A program made the position numbers and the translations under genes. Positions 62,960 to 64,000 of a DNA stretch of 64,000 bases are shown piece by piece. The DNA is from Aulosira sp. FACHB-615 (lineage in GTDB: Bacteria; Cyanobacteriota; Cyanobacteriia; Cyanobacteriales; Nostocaceae). A model generated the notes under the pieces. That model made no database searches and had not been told where the DNA came from. It saw only the letters and a program-made list of their open reading frames with translations. Each line of letters starts with the position of its first letter. The stretch's first letter is position 1. The stretch lies in assembly GCF_014698045.1 (NCBI RefSeq), contig NZ_JACJSE010000003.1, positions 186,001-250,000 on the forward strand, read 5' to 3'.

Positions 62960-64000
62960 ATGAATACCTTCGAGATTATCATCCAACGCAAATCAGGAGA
63001 TAGCTGGCCGATTGTGGTCGAATATAGTCGGCCGGGAACACTTTTACCATTGCGTGCAGAAGGTAATCTCCAGCTAAAGGAAACAGATTTACAACAACAA
63101 ATTAGTTTACTAGGACAACCACAAAAATACGGCATACTTTTGGGTAAAGCCTTATTCCAAGATGAAATCCGTGATGCTTTTACCGCCGCAATTCGGGAGA
63201 GTGAAGATTGTTTGCGGGTTTTGCTGTTCATCGAGGCTGTTGATAAAGAACTCAGAACTCTGCGTTGGGAAAGGTTGTGCGCCCCTTTAGATGAAGGTTG
63301 GCAAATGTTAGCACTTGATCAGCGAGTGCCTTTTTCTTTGTATATTCCCGCCACCACAGACCGACGTTTCCCCCCAATTGGACGGCGAGATTTACGCGCT
63401 TTAATCTTAGTTGCTAGTCCCTCGGATTCCCAGAAGTATCAATTAGATTTGTTTGATGTGGAAGGTACTGTTAAAAGTGTGCGTTCTGCTTTGGGTGATA
63501 TTCCCAGTGATGTGTTAGCAACTGTTGATGGGGCAATGGGTTTGCCAACTTTAGATGAACTCTGCACTCATTTAACAGATAGAACAAAGCAGTATACATT
63601 ATTACATTTTGTCAGCCACGGTAAATTACTCGACAATGGCGAGACAGTGCTTTATTGGTCAAAGGCTGATAATACAGTTGAGCCAGTCACAGCAACACGT
63701 TTGTTAGATAGACTGCGGTTATTACGTGGCGCAAAGGGATTACCCCATTTTACCTTTCTCTGCACTTGTGAAAGCGCCCATCCAGATGCAGAGGCAGGAT
63801 TAGGTGGTTTGGGACAGCGTTTGGTGCGAGATTTGGGAATGCCGGCGGTTGTCGCTATGACAGAAAAAGTTTCGGTTAAAACCGCCCAAGCTTTAGCAGA
63901 ACATTTTTATAAGCAACTGCATGAGTCTGGGGAAGTTGATAAGGCGCTACAAGAGGCGGCGGCTTCCTTGGCTGAAAGGTATGATGTGACAGTGCCGGCT
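62960..64000 (+). CDS. CHAT-domain protease, truncated by window end
   Basis: The frame opens at ATG 62960 and stays open to base 64000 (347 codons), so the 3' end is missing. The first 110 residues are a beta-rich leader (FEIIIQRKSGDSWPIVVEYS), then the CHAT caspase-like domain: His in LLHFVSHGKLLDNGE, Cys in FTFLCTCESAHPDAEAG, then LGGLGQRLVRDLGMPAVVAM. CHAT proteins in bacteria usually carry C-terminal sensor or NTPase/repeat domains, which would lie outside the window. The tandem heptamers just upstream leave no normal ribosome site. Confidence 0.85.
   Translation, partial: MNTFEIIIQRKSGDSWPIVVEYSRPGTLLPLRAEGNLQLKETDLQQQISLLGQPQKYGILLGKALFQDEIRDAFTAAIRESEDCLRVLLFIEAVDKELRTLRWERLCAPLDEGWQMLALDQRVPFSLYIPATTDRRFPPIGRRDLRALILVASPSDSQKYQLDLFDVEGTVKSVRSALGDIPSDVLATVDGAMGLPTLDELCTHLTDRTKQYTLLHFVSHGKLLDNGETVLYWSKADNTVEPVTATRLLDRLRLLRGAKGLPHFTFLCTCESAHPDAEAGLGGLGQRLVRDLGMPAVVAMTEKVSVKTAQALAEHFYKQLHESGEVDKALQEAAASLAERYDVTVPA

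Overview
The window comes from a cyanobacterium, most likely a filamentous Nostocales (Nostoc/Anabaena/Calothrix type). The octamer GCGATCGC (HIP1) recurs throughout. There are genes for a Psb28 photosystem II factor, SipA, Ycf66 and DUF4327 proteins, a PEP-CTERM protein and an orphan XisI. Intergenic gaps carry the short tandem heptamer-like repeats (ACTCCCC, TTAGAGG, GTAGGGA) typical of heterocystous strains. I see no tRNA, rRNA or CRISPR array.

Layout. 0-4.3 kb: valine-pyruvate aminotransferase, a TA-flanked structured mobile element, rimM, a membrane-anchored Ser/Thr kinase and an alpha/beta hydrolase. 4.4-6.6 kb: an unrecognised AT-rich gene, a HicB-like antitoxin between two copies of a repeat, and a Uma2 nuclease. 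6.7-11.2 kb: an SLH-domain envelope protein, an MscS channel and a deacetylase. 11.2-17.5 kb: repeat arrays, coaD overlapping a DivIVA/Cdv3-like gene, then an XPB-type helicase with a probable partner gene, Ycf66 and a second Uma2. 17.7-24.9 kb: a small phosphatase, secreted proteins (lipoprotein, HAF/PEP-CTERM, AbfB beta-trefoil, jelly-roll), a TrmJ-like methyltransferase, a class A beta-lactamase-fold protein and psb28. 25-29.7 kb: an accessory islet with a DNA methyltransferase apparently fused to a nuclease domain, xisI and a UPF0175/DUF3368 toxin-antitoxin pair. 29.7-33.4 kb: nifJ with an in-frame tandem repeat.

34.4-39.0 kb (minus strand) holds the most striking system. Three paralogous membrane proteins of the TIGR04222 type, each ending in a Cys/Gly-rich tail, are followed 3 bp later by a DUF692 multinuclear iron oxidase (MNIO) and then a probable MNIO partner protein. 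DUF692 enzymes modify cysteines in ribosomal peptides, so the membrane proteins look like substrates whose tails are modified in place. 39-51.5 kb: a voltage-gated-type potassium channel, a deaminase, two two-component pairs (one split by a GIY-YIG gene and four 132-bp repeats), Spy-like and COQ4-like proteins, SipA, a peroxiredoxin, PPK2 and a LabA/NYN protein.

51.5-52.9 kb is a 1.4-kb gap without a normal gene but with nested hairpins and three plus-strand terminators, so small RNAs are likely. 52.9-59 kb: an SGNH hydrolase, two secreted proteins, a 46-residue membrane protein and a PlsY-like/PEP-synthase fusion. 59.7-64 kb: an alpha/beta hydrolase, a caspase-fold (C25-like) protein and a CHAT protease that runs off the window, which looks like a protease-based conflict or signalling cassette.
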